A stretch of DNA of 64,000 bases from Pseudomonas sp. ok272 (GCF_900109995.1 NZ_FOCB01000015.1:1-64000), one strand, 5' to 3'. Numbered from the stretch's first letter, positions 46,156 to 55,162 are shown. Translations and numbers: made by a program. The notes: generated by a model from the sequence alone, not told the origin.

Positions 46156-46242
46156 ATGGACACCAAATTGCTTGTCGTTCTCTCGTTGTCGTTGCTGGTC
46201 CTGTCAGGCGGTGAAACCCCCTATAGAAATCGGCGAGACTGA
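46156..46242 (+). pseudogene. Possible truncated lipoprotein/exported-protein 5' fragment
   Basis: The ATG at 46156, with CAGGGAACCC upstream, opens MDTKLLVVLSLSLLVLSGGETPYRN and stops after 28 codons. The first 19 residues look like a signal sequence, after which the frame ends in unrelated sequence. It may be the stump of a gene cut by rearrangement. The 46048-46346 gap holds nothing else that I can support. Confidence 0.3.
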
Positions 46243-46346
46243 CGGAAAACGACCCAATATAGATAGTCCATTGTCGACAGGCGACAAGGCTAAAGCGACT
46301 AGCTCTGCTAGCCTCAAGGGCTTTGGGGGCTATATCAGGGCTGATA

Positions 46347-46796
46347 ATGCAGATGTTTAAAATCGAGGCGAACGGATTGAGTCAGCTCCGTGAGGCTCTG
46401 AGTCAAGCAGCATTGCCCTTTGATGATGTAAGCGACCCGGGGCGGCAGTTTTTCCGTTTTGAGATAGATGGGGAATGGATCGCGTACGGCGGCCTGGAGG
46501 GTTCCGATCAGGACATGCTGCTTCGCTCACTGGTCGTTTGTAATTTGCAGCGCGGGAAAGGACTGGGCAGAGCTGTGCTGTCTGAGCTGGAACAATATGC
46601 TGCCTCCCAAGGGGCGCTTCGGTTGCACTTGTTAACTCAAAGCGCTACTGGATTTTTTACAGCCAATGGATACGAAGCTTTCGATAGGGACGAAGCGCCG
46701 GTCGCTATCAGTCAAACCGTTCAGTTCAAGCATTTGTGTCCTGCATCGGCAACCTATCTACGAAAGTCGTTAGGCAACTCGGAGGTTACTGAGTAA
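46347..46796 (+). CDS. arsN2: ArsN2-like GNAT acetyltransferase
   Basis: A 149-residue GNAT. FFRFEIDGEWIAYGGLEGSDQDMLLRSLVVCNLQRGKGLGRAVLSELEQYAASQGALRLHLLTQSATGFFTANGYEAFDR and the tail AISQTVQFKHLCPASATYLRKS match arsenic-resistance acetyltransferase ArsN2, which usually sits in ars operons. Here it stands alone and its stop is 3 bp after the outermost base of IS66-like end C, so the last codons come from or abut the element. The ATG at 46347 is chosen; a TTG at 46323 is possible. Its substrate (an arsenical or another xenobiotic) is inference. Confidence 0.75.
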   Translation: MQMFKIEANGLSQLREALSQAALPFDDVSDPGRQFFRFEIDGEWIAYGGLEGSDQDMLLRSLVVCNLQRGKGLGRAVLSELEQYAASQGALRLHLLTQSATGFFTANGYEAFDRDEAPVAISQTVQFKHLCPASATYLRKSLGNSEVTE

Positions 46797-46975
46797 TTGC
46801 ATGGACTTGCCCACCCATTTGCATTCGACCTGACCAATCATTTGCATCGGATTTGACCATCACGCTGCGTGGCCATGACCGGCAGAGAACGGCCAATCGA
46901 ACTCGCCCGCGGCGTCGGCAGCAGTGTCGGCACATCTTTGAGGTAGGCATACGGATCATGCCCATTCATGCGTAC
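46793..46975 (-). mobile_element. IS66-like element end C with transposase C-terminal remnant
   Basis: The end begins GTAATTGCATGGAC at 46793. Farther right, on the minus strand, is an open stretch reading NGHDPYAYLKDVPTLLPTPRASSIGRSLP. This resembles the C-terminus of IS66-family transposase TnpC (usual pattern xGxDPYAYLxDVLxRLPTxxxSxIxxLLP). The rest of the transposase is lost: the quinone-oxidoreductase gene starts right at its upstream border. The terminal 100 bp are an inverted copy of end B. Confidence 0.7.
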
Positions 46976-47986
46976 TTAAATATCCAGGCAAATTTTGCCG
47001 AAATGCTGGTTGGTTTCCTGATACTTGAACGCTTCGACAATCTCGCTCAAAGGGAAATGACGATCAATAATCGGGCGCATGCCATTAGCATTGATGGCTC
47101 GGATCATGTCTTGCTGCTGGCTGCGGCTACCCACCAATACACCCTGAAGACGCACTTGCTTGATCAGTGCCGGTACAAAATTCATTGCACCGCTTACGCC
47201 ACTCAATATCCCGATGATGGAGATGTGACCAGCAACCCGAATTGCAATCATCGATTGCTCAAGCGTCGCAGGGCCGCCGACTTCGATGATGTGGTCAACA
47301 CCACGACCACCCGTTAGAGCGCGTGCAGTTTCGCCCCAGTTAAGGTCTTTGCGGTAATTGATCACATGATCAGCGCCTAGCGCTTTCAGACGTTCAAGTT
47401 TTTCGTCGCTTGAAGAGGTAGCAATGACGGTAGCACCGGCCATTTTAGCGAACTGCAGAGCAAAAATTGAAACGCCACCAGTGCCTTGAACGAGCACGGT
47501 GTCGCCCGGCTTGAGTGAGTCATCGGCCATCAGGGCGCGCCATGCAGTAAGGCCGGCGGTGGTAAGCGTCGAAGCTTCAGCGTGGCTGTATCCAGTCGGC
47601 GCGAGGGTGAACGATGTGGCTTTGGCCGTAACTTGCTCACGAGCGTAGCCGTCAATGCCATCACCTGGCACGCTAACAAAGCCTTCAACCAGCGGCACAC
47701 CGCTGATCCACTCCGGGAAGAAGGTGCTGACGACCGAGTCACCCAACTTGAATTCAGTGACATCTGGGCCGACAGCAATGACTTCACCTGCACCATCGGC
47801 CATGGGGATGCGTTTTTCGCTAGGGCCCCACATACCACTGACCACCGCGAAGTCGTGGTAGTTGAGCGAGTTGGCGCGAAGGAGCACGGTGATTTCGCCA
47901 TGCGCTGCGGCTCGGACTTCGCTGCTGCCAACCACAACGTTTTCATAGCCGCCACCGGGCTGGACGAAGATTGCTTTGCTGTTCAT
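46976..47986 (-). CDS. Zinc-independent MDR-family NADPH:quinone oxidoreductase-like protein
   Basis: A 336-residue medium-chain dehydrogenase/reductase. The GroES-like N-terminal half (ANSLNYHDFAVVSGMWGPSEKRIPMADGAGEVIAVGPDVTEFKLGDSVVSTFFPEW) is followed by a Rossmann half (VLVQGTGGVSIFALQFAKMAGATVIATSSSDEKLERLKALGADHVINYR). The structural-zinc cysteines are absent. Such enzymes reduce quinones or enones. An ArsR-type regulator lies 56 bp upstream on the same strand and probably controls it. Its 3' end directly abuts the IS66-like remnant. Confidence 0.88.
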   Translation of the reverse strand: MNSKAIFVQPGGGYENVVVGSSEVRAAAHGEITVLLRANSLNYHDFAVVSGMWGPSEKRIPMADGAGEVIAVGPDVTEFKLGDSVVSTFFPEWISGVPLVEGFVSVPGDGIDGYAREQVTAKATSFTLAPTGYSHAEASTLTTAGLTAWRALMADDSLKPGDTVLVQGTGGVSIFALQFAKMAGATVIATSSSDEKLERLKALGADHVINYRKDLNWGETARALTGGRGVDHIIEVGGPATLEQSMIAIRVAGHISIIGILSGVSGAMNFVPALIKQVRLQGVLVGSRSQQQDMIRAINANGMRPIIDRHFPLSEIVEAFKYQETNQHFGKICLDI

Positions 47987-48042
47987 AGGGGGTTTCCTTG
48001 TGTTTTCTAATTACGCAAAATAACGAAATGACAGGTTAAAAA

Positions 48043-48339
48043 TTACAATTCGATGGTCAACCTAGCCGCAAAGTCATCAATCGCCTCCTCGTTGCGTCGG
48101 TAGTAAGTCCATTTTCCGATGCGGGTGGTTAGCACGAAGCCTGCACGTTGCAAGATAGCTAAGTGTGCAGACGCGCTAGACGGTGAAAGCCCTGCCTTGT
48201 GCTGCAAATGGGTTACGCACACCCCTATGGCAGGATTGCCATGATCCTGAGGTGGGAAATTACTGAGTGGGTCTTTGAGCCACTCCATCATTTGCATGCG
48301 AGTGTCATTGCCCAGGGCTTTGAGCTGTTCGAGTATCAT
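48043..48339 (-). CDS. ArsR-family winged-helix regulator
   Basis: A 98-residue regulator: MILEQLKALGNDTRMQMMEWLKDP, HTH core CVTHLQHKAGLSPSSASAHLAILQRAGFVLTTRIGKWTYYRRNEEAIDDFAARL. It lacks a classical metal-binding CxC motif in the recognition region, so a redox or organic signal is more likely than a metal. I chose the ATG at 48339; a TTG three codons upstream is possible. It is cotranscribed with the oxidoreductase gene. Confidence 0.85.
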   Translation of the reverse strand: MILEQLKALGNDTRMQMMEWLKDPLSNFPPQDHGNPAIGVCVTHLQHKAGLSPSSASAHLAILQRAGFVLTTRIGKWTYYRRNEEAIDDFAARLTIEL

Positions 48340-48660
48340 GGCGGGCAATGTTACGGGTTTTTACAAAATGTTCAATAAGTAATCTATTACCCTTCGCAGG
48401 GGGGGGGATCAAAAAACGCATCCAGCTGAATCGACCCTACTTTTGTAAACGCATTGAATGACGGCTTGGACTACCCCGCGCTGGTAGACATCCCAGGTCT
48501 ATGCTTGATCGTCCGCTTTTGGCCGATTTCCGCCTGCCGCGAAAGGCAGAAATCGACCCATAACTGTCTTTTTCGAACGGCAACTAGCGGCCTTGATGAC
48601 TGCCTCTGAGACAGCGTAGGGCGCGCCATATGATGACTTGTCGTTGACGATGCATGATAG
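48340..48660. other. Gene-free gap with degraded repeat
   Basis: A 321-bp region with a G-run (48400-48408) and a segment CCGCTTTTGGCCGATTTC ... GAAATCGACCCATAACTG (around 48510-48562). The segment forms an imperfect inverted repeat and looks like a remnant of a dispersed Pseudomonas intergenic element. No gene is supported. Confidence 0.35.
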
Positions 48661-49275
48661 TCATGTCTGGTCCGTAGTTTTCTTGCCACTTGCGATAATG
48701 CACATGACACAGCTTGTGAGTACTTCTGTCAGGTGCTGTTCGGTTATCTCCACATCATTCCACTGTGACTGGCCGTACAGCATTCCAATGGCTGCATTGG
48801 TGATCAGGCCGATCTCACCATCGAGCTTGCCTTTCACCTCGTACTCATCGGCGATAATTGCGCTCAATAGAGACCAGTAGGCATTTTTCAGTTGGTTAGC
48901 CTGGTACTTGTGTTCTTCGTTGAGATTCACGAACTCGCGGGTTACCAGGACCAATCGGTGTTTTTCATTCAGATTGAAGGTTGCGAAGGCGTTGACAAAG
49001 CGGCGTACACGTTCAGAGGCGGTCCTGGCGCCTTTCATCCGACGCTTGGTATCGACCAACAAGTCCGACAAGGCTGACTCAATGAGCTCGAACAGCAAGC
49101 CTTGTTTGTTTTCGATGTGATGGTACAAGGACCCGGCATGCAGTCCCACGTGGCCCGCCAGATCGCGCAAGCCGATTGCCTGAAAGCCGCGTGTTGCGAA
49201 AAGCTCGATTGCGGCGTCAAGAAGACGGTCGCGAGCGCTGAGTGCCGGATTGGCTGATGCGATGGCTGCAAGCAT
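48661..49275 (-). CDS. TetR-family transcriptional regulator
   Basis: A 204-residue regulator with the TetR HTH ALSARDRLLDAAIELFATRGFQAIGLRDLAGHVGLHAGSLYHHIENKQGLLFELIESAL and a ligand-binding all-helical C-terminal domain. I prefer the ATG at 49275; another ATG at 49314 adds 13 residues. It is the last gene of the same-strand run hutC-hutU-CoA transferase-dehydrogenase-permease (102 bp after the permease). It may sense a CoA ester or acid of that pathway; this is inference. Confidence 0.85.
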   Translation of the reverse strand: MLAAIASANPALSARDRLLDAAIELFATRGFQAIGLRDLAGHVGLHAGSLYHHIENKQGLLFELIESALSDLLVDTKRRMKGARTASERVRRFVNAFATFNLNEKHRLVLVTREFVNLNEEHKYQANQLKNAYWSLLSAIIADEYEVKGKLDGEIGLITNAAIGMLYGQSQWNDVEITEQHLTEVLTSCVMCIIASGKKTTDQT

Positions 49276-49377
49276 GGTGGATCCATCAATGAGGAAAGAT
49301 GAGCGAGCGATCATTTGGCGTTGGTCAGTCAGATGAGCAGTGGCGGCCCTGGCAGGCCGCCCTGTGGTGAGGGTGGA

Positions 49378-50805
49378 TCAGGCCGGGCTGGTCTCTTGCG
49401 GAAGAATCAGTTGTGCGGGGATCCGTTGCCGCGAGCCGCGTGCCACCAGGTAGTAAATCAGGGCAGGTACCGTCAGCCCGATCAGCCATGAAATATCGGT
49501 CCCGCCCAGGGTTTCTACCAAAGGACCGGTGTAGAAACTGGTGGCAATGAACGGCATCTGTATCAGCACGCCGAGGACATAGACCGCAATACCCGGCACA
49601 TTCCAGCGTCCATAGCGGCCATCCGGATCGGAGAGCGCGGGTATGTCATAGCGCTCCTTGGTCACCAGGTAGAAGTCCACCAGGTTGATGGCGCTCCAAG
49701 GGGTGAAAAAGGCCAGCAGGAACAGGATGAAGGCGGAAAAATCGTGAAGGAACGAGTGCCTTCCCAGAAGTGCCAGTGCCGTCGCGAGCCCGACCATGAC
49801 CAGAATGTAGATCATGCGCAAAGTTTTGGAAATTTCCTGGTTCCCGCGAAAGCCGCTGACGATCGTCGCCAACGACATGAAGCTGCCGTAAGCGTTGAGA
49901 GTGGTAATGGTCACCTTGCCGAACACAATGCTGAAAAACAGTAGGGAAGCCACGATGCCACTGGCACCCATTCCGACGATGTAGGAAACCTCGTGGCCAG
50001 CAAACTGGTCACCTGCCAGGGCCGCGACGAAAACGCCGAAGACCATGGAGATTTGTGTGCCGATGACTGAGCCCAGGCCCACGGCGAGAAAGGTCTTCCA
50101 GGCAGAGGTTTTTCGCGGCAGGTAGCGCGAATAGTCCGCTACGTAAGGGCCGAATGCGATCTGCCAAGAAGCCGACAATGAGATCGCCAGCAGAAAACTA
50201 CTCAGTGAAAAGTGTCGGTTGCCGAGCAGCTCACTGATGTCATGGGCTGACAGCAACCGGTAGAACAGATAGAAGAACGACACCACGCCAATCAGGCTCG
50301 ACAACCGTCCGATCCAATGGATGGTCCGATAGCCCAGCACCGTCAGCACGACGATCATCGCCGCAAAAATGAGAATGCCGGTGGCGTCACTGACGTTGAC
50401 CAGTTGGCTGATGGCCTGGCCGGCGAGCACCGAGCCGCTGGCCGAAAACCCCACATACATCATGCAGACCAGGACGATGGGGATGACGGCGCCGTAGACC
50501 CCGAATTGCACACGACTGGAGATCATTTGTGGCAGGCCCAGCTGCGGGCCTTGGGCAGCGTGCAGCGCCATGATCGCGCCGCCCAGCAGTTGCCCGATCA
50601 GCAGACCGATCAGCGACCAGAACACATCACCGCCCAACACCACGGCCAGCGCCCCGGTGACGATCGCGGTGACTTGCAGGTTTGCACCGAACCAGAGCGT
50701 GAACTGGCTGAGCAGTCGGCCATGGCGCTCCGACTCGGGGATGTAATCGATGGATCGCCGTTCTATATACGTCTTGCGCTGCGCACTTTCTTTGGAGGCG
50801 GACAT
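49378..50805 (-). CDS. NCS1-family permease (cytosine/purine/imidazole type)
   Basis: A 475-residue inner-membrane transporter with about 12 helices. NCS1 features are the N-terminal RSIDYIPESERHGRLLSQFTLWFGANLQVTAIVTGALAVVLGGDVFWSLIGLLIGQLLGGAIMALHAAQGPQLGLPQMI and FGVYGAVIPIVLVCMMYVGFSASGSVLAGQAI. As I recall, NCS1-type carriers serve as urocanate transporters (HutTu) in Pseudomonas hut loci, so an imidazole-bearing acid is a reasonable substrate. I chose the ATG at 50805 (MSASKESAQRKTYIERRS). It is 96 bp downstream of the acyl-CoA dehydrogenase gene on the same strand. Specificity is not proven. Confidence 0.88.
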   Translation of the reverse strand: MSASKESAQRKTYIERRSIDYIPESERHGRLLSQFTLWFGANLQVTAIVTGALAVVLGGDVFWSLIGLLIGQLLGGAIMALHAAQGPQLGLPQMISSRVQFGVYGAVIPIVLVCMMYVGFSASGSVLAGQAISQLVNVSDATGILIFAAMIVVLTVLGYRTIHWIGRLSSLIGVVSFFYLFYRLLSAHDISELLGNRHFSLSSFLLAISLSASWQIAFGPYVADYSRYLPRKTSAWKTFLAVGLGSVIGTQISMVFGVFVAALAGDQFAGHEVSYIVGMGASGIVASLLFFSIVFGKVTITTLNAYGSFMSLATIVSGFRGNQEISKTLRMIYILVMVGLATALALLGRHSFLHDFSAFILFLLAFFTPWSAINLVDFYLVTKERYDIPALSDPDGRYGRWNVPGIAVYVLGVLIQMPFIATSFYTGPLVETLGGTDISWLIGLTVPALIYYLVARGSRQRIPAQLILPQETSPA

Positions 50806-50901
50806 GGCGGTTCCTCTCGGGTGTCGTTGGATACGACAGCCTTCTCGGGGTTGAGACACTAAGGAGGAGGCCTGTAGGACAGGCTCCGGTTTTTCGCTCG
50901 G

Positions 50902-52044
50902 TTAGCGCTGGGCGTCGAGCAGATTTCGCGAAATGATGATTTTCTGCACTTCCGAGGTCCCTTCAAAAATCCGCAGGATGCGTGCGTCGCGCACGTAGCG
51001 CTCCAGCGGCAGGTCGCGAATGTAGCCATAGCCGCCATGGAGCTGTAGCGCGGCATCGGTGACGAAGCCGGCACATTCGGCAGCGACCAGTTTCGCGGTC
51101 GCCGAATCCAGGCTGAAGCGCTCACCGCTGTCGCGGCGGGCGGCGGCTTTCCAGGTCAGCATGCGGGCCGCTTCCAGCTGCGCGTACATATCGGCCAGGC
51201 GCCATTGGGTGCCTTGATAGGCGGCAAGCGGCTTGGGTCCGATCTGCCGTTCGCGGACCCAGTTCAGGCTCGCCTGCAAGGCGGCATTGGCGATGCCCAA
51301 TGACATGGCTGCCACTTCGACCCGACCGCGGTCGAGCACGGCCATGGCGGTGTTGAAGCCGGCGCCTTCGCTGCCGAGCAATGCCGAATCGGGCAACCAG
51401 CAGTCCAGGGCCAGTTCATAGATCGTACTGCCACGCAACCCCATGGTCTTTTCCGGGCTGGAGAAGCTGATGCCTGCGGTGCCCTGGGGAATCATGAAGG
51501 CGCTGATGCCCTTGTGCCCGGCGTCTGCGTCCGTCTTGGCATAGAGCACGATGAAGCCGGCCTCGCGGGCGTTGGTGATGTAATGTTTGCTGCCGCGCAC
51601 TCGCCAACCGCCCTCTTCACGGTGCGCCCGGCAACGCATGTCGGCCGGATTGGAACCGGCTGCCGGCTCGGTCAGGGCGAAGGCGCCGAGCAATTCGCCG
51701 CTGGCGGCACGAGGCAGCCAGTGTTGTTTCTGCGCCTCGGTGCCGCCGATCAGGATCGAATCGGTCGCCAGGAAATGCGCGGTCAAGGCCGATGCAGTCG
51801 AGGCACAAGCACCCGCCACGGCTTCAACCACGCGGCTCATGGCCAGGCTGCCAATACCCAGTCCTCCGTATTCCTCTGGCAGGTTGATACTCATGCCACC
51901 CAACTCGGCCAAAGCCTGCAGGCTCTCGGCGCAGAAGGTCTCGGTTTCGTCGTAATGTTGGGCGCGTGGTTGGATCACCTCACGGGCAAGTTTTTCGACG
52001 GTTTCGACAACGGCCAGTTCGACCAGATCCAATTCAAAGTTCAT
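50902..52044 (-). CDS. Acyl-CoA dehydrogenase (proposed imidazolepropionyl-CoA dehydrogenase)
   Basis: A 380-residue FAD-dependent acyl-CoA dehydrogenase of short/branched-chain type. It has FALTEPAAGSNPADM and KHYITNA (FAD and substrate contacts), LQLHGGYGYIRDLPLERYVRDARILRIFEGTSEVQ, and the catalytic base Glu361 in FEGTSE, the position used by short-chain enzymes. Its ATG overlaps the end of the CoA-transferase gene by 11 bp, so the two are translationally coupled, and hutU is just upstream. From this context I infer that it desaturates imidazolepropionyl-CoA to urocanoyl-CoA. Any other saturated acyl-CoA is possible until tested. An electron-transfer flavoprotein must be supplied from elsewhere. 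Confidence 0.9.
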   Translation of the reverse strand: MNFELDLVELAVVETVEKLAREVIQPRAQHYDETETFCAESLQALAELGGMSINLPEEYGGLGIGSLAMSRVVEAVAGACASTASALTAHFLATDSILIGGTEAQKQHWLPRAASGELLGAFALTEPAAGSNPADMRCRAHREEGGWRVRGSKHYITNAREAGFIVLYAKTDADAGHKGISAFMIPQGTAGISFSSPEKTMGLRGSTIYELALDCWLPDSALLGSEGAGFNTAMAVLDRGRVEVAAMSLGIANAALQASLNWVRERQIGPKPLAAYQGTQWRLADMYAQLEAARMLTWKAAARRDSGERFSLDSATAKLVAAECAGFVTDAALQLHGGYGYIRDLPLERYVRDARILRIFEGTSEVQKIIISRNLLDAQR

Positions 52045-53200
52045 GGGAGAGCTCCTGTTTGTGCAGTCCGAATGCCTCGTTATCTGCGCCTAAGCGTGGG
52101 GCGAGGGTAAGGGTATGGGGTTTGTGACCATTGAAAAAAACCGGTTGCGGTACTAGCGGCTGCGCTGAGCCCTCGGGTCGAATCAGCAGCTGACGGACTT
52201 CTGCTTGTTCGCTTTCGGCGGCCTGGGCGAGGTTCCACACTGGGGAGGACGGCACGCCGGCATCGAGCAGGATGTCGCAGACCTGGTCGACGCTCAGCTG
52301 GCGCGTCCAGGTTTCGATTTCAGCGCGCAGCGCGGGTTCGTTCAACGTACGTTGCGGGTCATCGGCAAAGCGCGTGTCGTTGCCCAGCTCAGGCTTGCCC
52401 AAGCATTCGCATAAGCGCTGGAACAGCTTGTTGCTCGCCACTGCGATGACCACCTGGCCATCGGCGGCGCGGTAAGTATCAAAGGGTGTCGAAACCGGGT
52501 GACGGTTGCCGACCAGTCCCGGCGCTACGCCATTGGCAAAGAGATTGGACAGGCCGGTCATTTGCAGGCTGAACAATACATCGAACATGGCGACGTCGAT
52601 GTATTGCGCTCCTGGCGCATGCCGCTCGCGAGCGAATAGCGCCGAGCTGATCGCCCAGGCGGCATAAACGCCAGCACATAGATCGCCGATAGCCTCGCCG
52701 CTGCGGGTTGGTCCTGTCTCGGCAAAGCCGGTGACGCTCATCAGCCCGGACATCGCCTGGGCGACGATGTCATAGGCTGGGTTGCACGACAGCGGACCGT
52801 GTTGGCCGAAGCCAGAAATGCTCGCATAGATCAGCTTGGGGTTGTATTGCTTGAGGGTGTCGAAGTCGATGCCCAGGCGACGTGTTACGCCAGGGCGGAA
52901 GTTCTCCACGACGACGTCGGCGTCACGCACCAGTTCATATAAGCGCGCACGTTCGGCGGTGGACTTGAAATCCATCTCGACACTGCGCTTGCCGCGATTG
53001 ATCAGGCCAAAATAGATGCTTTCGCCATCCTTGAATGGACCCAGGTGGCGGCTGTCATCGCCGTGCCCGGGAACTTCGAATTTGATGACGTCGGCGCCAA
53101 GATCCGCGAGCATTGCGGTGCAATGCGGACCGGCCAATACGCGGCTCAGGTCCAGAACGCGAACGCCCTGTAGCTGCTGTGTAAACGGGCTGCTGGTCAT
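52034..53200 (-). CDS. CaiB/BaiF class III CoA-transferase (proposed urocanoyl-CoA:imidazolepropionate CoA-transferase)
   Basis: A 388-residue family III CoA-transferase. The N-terminal motif is VRVLDLSRVLAGPHCTAMLADLGADVIKFEVPGHGDDSRHLGPF, then INRGKRSVEMDFKS and VVENFRPGVTRRLGID. The catalytic aspartate is Asp144 in NPAYDIVAQAMSGLMS. It starts 25 bp after hutU, with AGGAG before the ATG, and overlaps the acyl-CoA dehydrogenase by 11 bp. CaiB of carnitine metabolism recycles CoA between product and substrate beside an acyl-CoA dehydrogenase (CaiA). By analogy this enzyme would move CoA from urocanoyl-CoA to imidazolepropionate. That substrate is inference. Confidence 0.9.
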   Translation of the reverse strand: MTSSPFTQQLQGVRVLDLSRVLAGPHCTAMLADLGADVIKFEVPGHGDDSRHLGPFKDGESIYFGLINRGKRSVEMDFKSTAERARLYELVRDADVVVENFRPGVTRRLGIDFDTLKQYNPKLIYASISGFGQHGPLSCNPAYDIVAQAMSGLMSVTGFAETGPTRSGEAIGDLCAGVYAAWAISSALFARERHAPGAQYIDVAMFDVLFSLQMTGLSNLFANGVAPGLVGNRHPVSTPFDTYRAADGQVVIAVASNKLFQRLCECLGKPELGNDTRFADDPQRTLNEPALRAEIETWTRQLSVDQVCDILLDAGVPSSPVWNLAQAAESEQAEVRQLLIRPEGSAQPLVPQPVFFNGHKPHTLTLAPRLGADNEAFGLHKQELSHEL

Positions 53201-53225
53201 GTTGCAGGCTCCTCGAGGGTAGGGC

Positions 53226-54905
53226 TTACGCCTTGCCGATCATCGGCAGGTTGAGGCCTTGTTCATGGGCACAATCAATCGCGATCTGGTAACCAGCATC
53301 GGCGTGACGCATAACGCCAGTGGCCGGGTCGTTGTGCAGTACGCGAGCGATGCGCTCGGCCGCTTCGTCAGTACCGTCGCAGACAATCACCATGCCCGAG
53401 TGCTGGGAGAAGCCCATGCCGACGCCGCCGCCGTGGTGCAGGGAAACCCAGGTCGCGCCGCTCGCGGTGTTGAGCAAGGCGTTGAGCAGTGGCCAGTCGG
53501 ACACGGCATCGGAACCGTCCTGCATGGACTCGGTTTCGCGGTTCGGGCTGGCCACGGAACCGGAGTCCAGGTGGTCGCGACCGATCACGATCGGTGCCGA
53601 CAGTTCGCCGCTGCGGACCATTTCGTTGAACGCCAGGCCGAGCTTGGCGCGCAGACCCAGACCAACCCAGCAGATACGCGCCGGCAGACCCTGGAAGCTG
53701 ATGCGCTCGCGCGCCATGTCCAGCCAGTTGTGCAGGTGTGCATCGTCCGGGATCAGTTCTTTGACTTTGGCGTCAGTCTTGTAGATGTCTTGCGGATCGC
53801 CCGACAGTGCAACCCAGCGGAATGGACCGATGCCACGGCAGAACAGCGGACGGATGTAAGCCGGTACGAAACCCGGGAAGTCGAATGCGTTTTCCACGCC
53901 TTCTTCTTGCGCCATCTGACGGATGTTGTTGCCGTAGTCGAAGGTCGGAACGCCCATCTTCTGGAAGTCGAGCATGGCTTTGACGTGGATGGCCATCGAT
54001 TGTTTGGCGGCTTTCACCACGGCAGCCGGCTCGGTCTTGGCGCGGGCGCGGTACTCGTCCCAGGTCCAGCCTGCTGGCAGGTAACCGTTGAGTGGGTCGT
54101 GGGCGCTGGTCTGGTCGGTGACCATGTCCGGACGCACACCGCGACGAACTATTTCCGGGAGGATTTCAGCTGCGTTACCGAGCAGGGCGATGGAAATCGC
54201 TTTGCCTTCCTTGGTGTACCTGGCGATACGGGCCAGCGCGTCGTTGAGGTCAGTGGCCTGTTCGTCGACATAACGGCTGCTCAGGCGGAAGTCGATACGG
54301 CTCTGCTGGCATTCGATGTTCAGCGAGCAGGCGCCGGCCAGAGTTGCCGCCAATGGCTGGGCGCCACCCATGCCGCCCAAGCCGGCGGTCAGTACCCACT
54401 TGCCCTTGAGGTTGTCGTTGTAGTGTTGGCGACCGGCTTCGACGAAGGTTTCGTAAGTACCTTGAACGATGCCCTGGCTGCCGATGTAGATCCAGCTGCC
54501 GGCAGTCATCTGGCCGTACATGGCCAGGCCTTTTGTATCCAGCTCATTGAAGTGCTCCCAGTTCGCCCAGTGTGGAACCAGGTTGGAGTTGGCGATCAGT
54601 ACGCGCGGAGCGTTGCTGTGAGTCTTGAACACGCCGACCGGCTTGCCGGATTGCACCAGCAGGGTTTCGTCGTCATTCAGGTTGGTCAGGCTTTCGACGA
54701 TCTTGTCGTAGCATTCCCAGTTACGCGCGGCACGCCCGATGCCTCCGTAGACCACCAGTTCTTTTGGGTTCTCGGCGACTTCCGGGTCGAGGTTGTTCAT
54801 CAACATGCGCAGCGGCGCTTCGGTCAACCAGCTCTTGGCGGTCAACTGGTTGCCGCGGGCGGCGCGAATTTCGACATCGCGCAGGCGGGTGGTCTTGGCG
54901 GTCAT
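53226..54905 (-). CDS. hutU: Urocanate hydratase
   Basis: A 559-residue NAD-dependent urocanase that converts urocanate to imidazolonepropionate. It has [45 protein letters not shown], the NAD-binding [19 protein letters not shown] and the active-site segment [22 protein letters not shown] with the conserved Cys. The protein looks fully functional. Among three in-frame ATGs (54923, 54911, 54905) I take the last, because GAGGAG lies 6 bp before it. Downstream are not hutH/I/G but a CoA-transferase and a dehydrogenase, so this is probably a second, specialised hutU copy. Confidence 0.95.
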   Translation of the reverse strand: MTAKTTRLRDVEIRAARGNQLTAKSWLTEAPLRMLMNNLDPEVAENPKELVVYGGIGRAARNWECYDKIVESLTNLNDDETLLVQSGKPVGVFKTHSNAPRVLIANSNLVPHWANWEHFNELDTKGLAMYGQMTAGSWIYIGSQGIVQGTYETFVEAGRQHYNDNLKGKWVLTAGLGGMGGAQPLAATLAGACSLNIECQQSRIDFRLSSRYVDEQATDLNDALARIARYTKEGKAISIALLGNAAEILPEIVRRGVRPDMVTDQTSAHDPLNGYLPAGWTWDEYRARAKTEPAAVVKAAKQSMAIHVKAMLDFQKMGVPTFDYGNNIRQMAQEEGVENAFDFPGFVPAYIRPLFCRGIGPFRWVALSGDPQDIYKTDAKVKELIPDDAHLHNWLDMARERISFQGLPARICWVGLGLRAKLGLAFNEMVRSGELSAPIVIGRDHLDSGSVASPNRETESMQDGSDAVSDWPLLNALLNTASGATWVSLHHGGGVGMGFSQHSGMVIVCDGTDEAAERIARVLHNDPATGVMRHADAGYQIAIDCAHEQGLNLPMIGKA

Positions 54906-54947
54906 GGTCATCTCCTCATTCATTGGCTAGCGGGTTGGCAGTCGCAA

Positions 54948-54990
54948 CTTGTGATGTACATATATGCTTATACCAACCTGTATGTACAAG
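54948..54990 (-). promoter_or_regulatory. Two HutC-like operators in the hutU promoter
   Basis: CCTGTATGTACAAG (54977-54990) is almost the perfect palindrome CTTGTATGTACAAG known for HutC. A second, weaker copy, CTTGTGATGTACATAT, occupies 54948-54963. The first overlaps the start point predicted from the sigma-54 promoter, so bound HutC would block initiation and urocanate would relieve it. Confidence 0.8.
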
Positions 54991-54994
54991 TGAA

Positions 54995-55010
54995 TGCAAG
55001 CGAAGGGCCA
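54995..55010 (-). promoter_or_regulatory. Sigma-54 promoter of hutU
   Basis: Minus strand TGGCCC-N5-TTGCA, one base from the consensus TGGCAC-N5-TTGCA, with the invariant GG and GC correctly spaced. It lies 90 bp upstream of the hutU ATG, between hutU and hutC. Sigma-54 control via CbrB or NtrC is known for hutU in P. fluorescens and would tie the operon to carbon/nitrogen status. Confidence 0.75.
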
Positions 55011-55162
55011 AAACAGGTTTTGTTGACGCAGATAAAAATTTAAAAACTGAAAAAATAGTTTTATTTCAATGACTTAAAACTTTCGTCAAGAAGGGGGGCA
55101 ACGAGAAGATGATTGAAAATAATGTTGCAACTTTGTAAATATTTTTTGAGAGAATGGGCATT

